Program-made: the position numbers and the translations under genes
The notes under the pieces: generated by a model
Databases searched by the model: none
What the model saw: only the letters and a program-made list of their open reading frames with translations
What the model was told of the DNA's origin: nothing
NCBI RefSeq assembly: GCF_027944005.1
Contig: NZ_AP027204.1
Coordinates: 1,364,001 to 1,428,000 of the forward strand
Source of the DNA: Polynucleobacter sp. SHI8
GTDB lineage: Bacteria; Pseudomonadota; Gammaproteobacteria; Burkholderiales; Burkholderiaceae
Direction of reading: 5' to 3'
Length of the DNA stretch: 64,000 nt
Part shown: positions 61,754-64,000 of the stretch, one piece after another
Numbering within the stretch: the first letter of the stretch is position 1
How the letters are laid out: every line of letters starts with the position of its first letter

Positions 61754-63274
61754 ATGACTACCATTCGCCAAGAAGACCTCATCCAAAGCGTAGCAGATGC
61801 TTTTCAGTATATCTCCTACTATCACCCTATCGACTTTATTCAAGCTTTAGGAAAAGCATATGATCGCGAACAGAGTCCCGCAGCAAAAGATGCCATTGCA
61901 CAAATCTTAACCAATAGCAGAATGTGCGCTGAAGGCAAGCGCCCTCTCTGTCAAGACACTGGTATTGCTGTGGTTTTTGTGAAAGTTGGTATGAATGTGA
62001 AGTGGGAAGCTTCAATGAGTCTTGAAGATATGATCAATGAGGGCGTACGTCGTGCTTATGGTGATCATCACAACCCACTTCGCGCTTCCATCTTACGTGA
62101 TCCAGGCGGTAAACGTAGCAACACTAAAGACAATACACCTGCCGTGATTCATTATGAAATCGTGCCTGGTGATAGCGTCGATATCATTTGTGCGGCTAAG
62201 GGTGGTGGTTCAGAAAACAAAAGTAAATTAGTCATGCTCAATCCTTCTGATTCGATTGTCGATTGGGTCTTAAAAACTGTGCCGACCATGGGTGCTGGCT
62301 GGTGTCCACCTGGCATTTTAGGAATTGGTATTGGTGGTACTCCTGAAAAAGCGATGCTCATGGCCAAAGAATCTTTAATGGATCCTGTGGATATATATGA
62401 TTTACTCGCAAAAGGTCCAGAAAACAAACTTGAAGAAATGCGCTTAGAGCTGTTTGAAAAGGTCAACTCTCTGGGCATTGGTGCTCAAGGTTTAGGGGGC
62501 TTAACCACGGTAGTAGATGTCAAAATCAAGGACTACCCAACACACGCCGCTTCATTGCCTGTGGCAATGATCCCGAACTGTGCGGCAACGCGTCATATCC
62601 ATTTCCACTTAGATGGTAGTGGCCCTGCGATTCTCCCGGTTCCAAAACTTGAAGACTGGCCTGATGTTGCATGGAAGCCTGATACTGAAAAATCACAACG
62701 CGTCAATCTCGATACTCTGACTCCAGCTGAAGTAGCTACTTGGAAAGTAGGTCAAACTTTATTACTGAATGGCAAAATGTTTACGGGTCGTGATGCTGCC
62801 CATAAACGCATCCAAGAAATGCTCGCCAAAGGTGAAACATTACCTGTGGACTTTACGAATAAAGTCATTTATTACGTCGGTCCGGTAGATCCAATCGAGG
62901 GGGAAGTGGTTGGTCCTGCTGGTCCCACAACCTCTACAAGAATGGATAAATTTACCGAAATGATGCTAGGTGAAACCGGCTTGATCTCGATGATTGGTAA
63001 GGCAGAAAGAGGTCCTGTGGCAATCGAAGCGATTAAGAAACACAAGTCTGCGTATTTAATGGCTGTCGGTGGCGCCGCTTACCTCGTTGCAAAGGCAATT
63101 GAAAAAGCTAAAGTGGTCGGCTTTGCTGATCTTGGCATGGAGGCCATTTATGAGTTTGAAGTAAAGGACATGCCTGTGACAGTTGCTGTTGACTCTCATG
63201 GAATTTCTGCACACCAGACAGGTCCTCGTGAATGGCAAATGAAGATTGGTAAGATTCCAGTCACTGTAGCTTAA
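61754..63274 (+). CDS. fumA: Class I (iron-sulfur) fumarate hydratase
   Basis: A 506-residue class I fumarase from the ATG at 61754; the ATG at 61733 is an alternative. GKRPLCQDTGIAVVFVKVG, KGGGSENKSKLVMLNPSDS and LGIGAQGLGGLTTVVDVKI are in the alpha half; GRDAAHKRIQEML and GPTTSTRMDKF in the beta half. Cysteines consistent with the 4Fe-4S ligands are present (LCQDT, GWCPPG, NCAATRH). It converts fumarate and malate in the TCA cycle. Fused alpha-beta form, cytoplasmic. Confidence 0.94.
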   Translation: MTTIRQEDLIQSVADAFQYISYYHPIDFIQALGKAYDREQSPAAKDAIAQILTNSRMCAEGKRPLCQDTGIAVVFVKVGMNVKWEASMSLEDMINEGVRRAYGDHHNPLRASILRDPGGKRSNTKDNTPAVIHYEIVPGDSVDIICAAKGGGSENKSKLVMLNPSDSIVDWVLKTVPTMGAGWCPPGILGIGIGGTPEKAMLMAKESLMDPVDIYDLLAKGPENKLEEMRLELFEKVNSLGIGAQGLGGLTTVVDVKIKDYPTHAASLPVAMIPNCAATRHIHFHLDGSGPAILPVPKLEDWPDVAWKPDTEKSQRVNLDTLTPAEVATWKVGQTLLLNGKMFTGRDAAHKRIQEMLAKGETLPVDFTNKVIYYVGPVDPIEGEVVGPAGPTTSTRMDKFTEMMLGETGLISMIGKAERGPVAIEAIKKHKSAYLMAVGGAAYLVAKAIEKAKVVGFADLGMEAIYEFEVKDMPVTVAVDSHGISAHQTGPREWQMKIGKIPVTVA

Positions 63275-63305
63275 TCCGCAACGACTTACTGGGGATTCTG
63301 TTCCA

Positions 63306-64000
63306 TTGTCAACGATCGGTGTTTTTGACTCAGGTATTGGTGGCCTCTCTGTTTTAAATGAGGCCCTAATCCAATCACCAGATCATCACTATTTGTACCT
63401 AGCTGATTCAGCCAACACTCCCTACGGTGAAAAATCGACCCAGTGGGTAACTGATCGAAGCCTACTAATGTGCTCATGGTTAGTTAAGCAAGGTTGTGAC
63501 GCAGTAGTAGTCGCTTGTAATACCGCAACTGCTCAGGCAATTGCCCTCATTCGGGAACAACTTCCACAGATTCCGATTATTGGTGTTGAACCCGGTATTA
63601 AACCAGCGTCCATGACTAGTCAACAAAAAATTGTCGGGGTATTAGCTACTCAAAACACCTTAATCAGCGATAAATTTAAGTTACTTCTTGCGAGTCTTAA
63701 TGCCAACTGTGAATTTATTCAACAAGCGGGTCATGGTCTCGTACCTCTTATTGAACAAGGTATCTTAGATGGCCCTGAGATTGAAGCACTTCTCCATCAA
63801 TATATCGACCCAATGCTCGCTCAGGGTGCAGATACGCTTGTCCTAGGGTGTACGCATTACCCTTTTTTACGAGATGCTATCGTGAAGTTATATGGGAATA
63901 GACTGCAACTAATTGATACAAGTGTGGCAGTTGTACGTCAACTATGCCGCTTAATCGAAGACCCAAACTCTATTCAAAACGGTCGTGTGAGTGTGTACTC
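63306..64000 (+). CDS. murI: Glutamate racemase, 3' end outside window
   Basis: 231 codons, open to the window edge. It opens with STIGVFDSGIGGLSVLNEAL and has the two catalytic cysteines in VVACNTATAQAI and LVLGCTHYPFL, the MurI signature. It supplies D-glutamate for peptidoglycan. The start is a TTG at 63306 with GGGGA upstream; no ATG is suitably placed. 31 bases after fumA. Only about 30 residues are missing at the C-terminus, judged from the family length. Confidence 0.93.
   Translation, partial: MSTIGVFDSGIGGLSVLNEALIQSPDHHYLYLADSANTPYGEKSTQWVTDRSLLMCSWLVKQGCDAVVVACNTATAQAIALIREQLPQIPIIGVEPGIKPASMTSQQKIVGVLATQNTLISDKFKLLLASLNANCEFIQQAGHGLVPLIEQGILDGPEIEALLHQYIDPMLAQGADTLVLGCTHYPFLRDAIVKLYGNRLQLIDTSVAVVRQLCRLIEDPNSIQNGRVSVY

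Noticed and set aside
1..64000. CRISPR array or phage genes
   Set aside because: No regularly spaced repeats and no phage structural, integrase or lysis genes were recognised.

Overview
The window looks like a piece of chromosome from a low-GC betaproteobacterium of the order Burkholderiales, most like Polynucleobacter or a close relative. This is inferred from gene order (rimP-nusA-infB-rbfA-truB-typA, with scpB and an rluB-type gene upstream), from orphan Bug-type periplasmic binding proteins and from a DUF4936 gene, not from any database search. Most of the window is densely packed operons with 1-4 base overlaps.

Layout. 1-8033: a catabolic and uptake cluster. It holds the FAD subunit of a molybdenum hydroxylase (cut by the window edge), a VOC-fold protein, a dihydroxypyridine-hydroxylase-like flavin monooxygenase, a polysaccharide-deacetylase/allantoinase-like hydrolase and a complete LIV-type ABC transporter. 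8270-19782: housekeeping genes for ribosome assembly, translation and chromosome segregation, all on the minus strand. 20091-29539: a patatin-like lipoprotein, an NlpC/P60-fold protein that lacks its catalytic cysteine, a YejABEF-type peptide importer, fabI and chrA. 29547-33833: molybdenum supply, with xdhC, modA, modB and a gene fusing the molybdate ATPase ModC to a molybdopterin nucleotidyltransferase (MocA type). 33914-39115: peroxiredoxin, 2-hydroxyacid dehydrogenase, a Bug binding protein and a ubiX/ubiD decarboxylase pair. 39191-49531: a LysR regulator facing a long operon with a three-subunit molybdenum hydroxylase, a crotonase-fold enzyme, CoxG, a second Bug protein, a second, Tat-exported two-subunit molybdenum hydroxylase and a cupin. 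49597-52736: a glutamate/aspartate-type ABC importer.

52812-57827 is an accessory island. It has small secreted proteins and an IS3-family element that is itself split by an IS110-family (IS1111-like) element exactly at the conserved S-D-N-G-P-E-F motif of the IS3 transposase. The IS3 end abuts a gene remnant that has lost its 5' part. After this come an EamA transporter, tRNA-Ser(GGA), a zinc-ribbon membrane protein, acs, a class I fumarase and the start of murI.

The unifying theme is molybdenum. The window can import molybdate, modify the cofactor as a dinucleotide, hand it over through XdhC and use it in three separate xanthine-dehydrogenase-family enzymes, beside aromatic or heteroaromatic catabolic genes (UbiD/UbiX, flavin monooxygenase, crotonase). 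The substrates cannot be read from sequence alone; furan carboxylates and N-heterocycles are the working guesses. The most unusual items are the ModC-MocA fusion, the cysteine-less NlpC/P60 protein and the nested insertion sequences with a candidate guide-RNA region.
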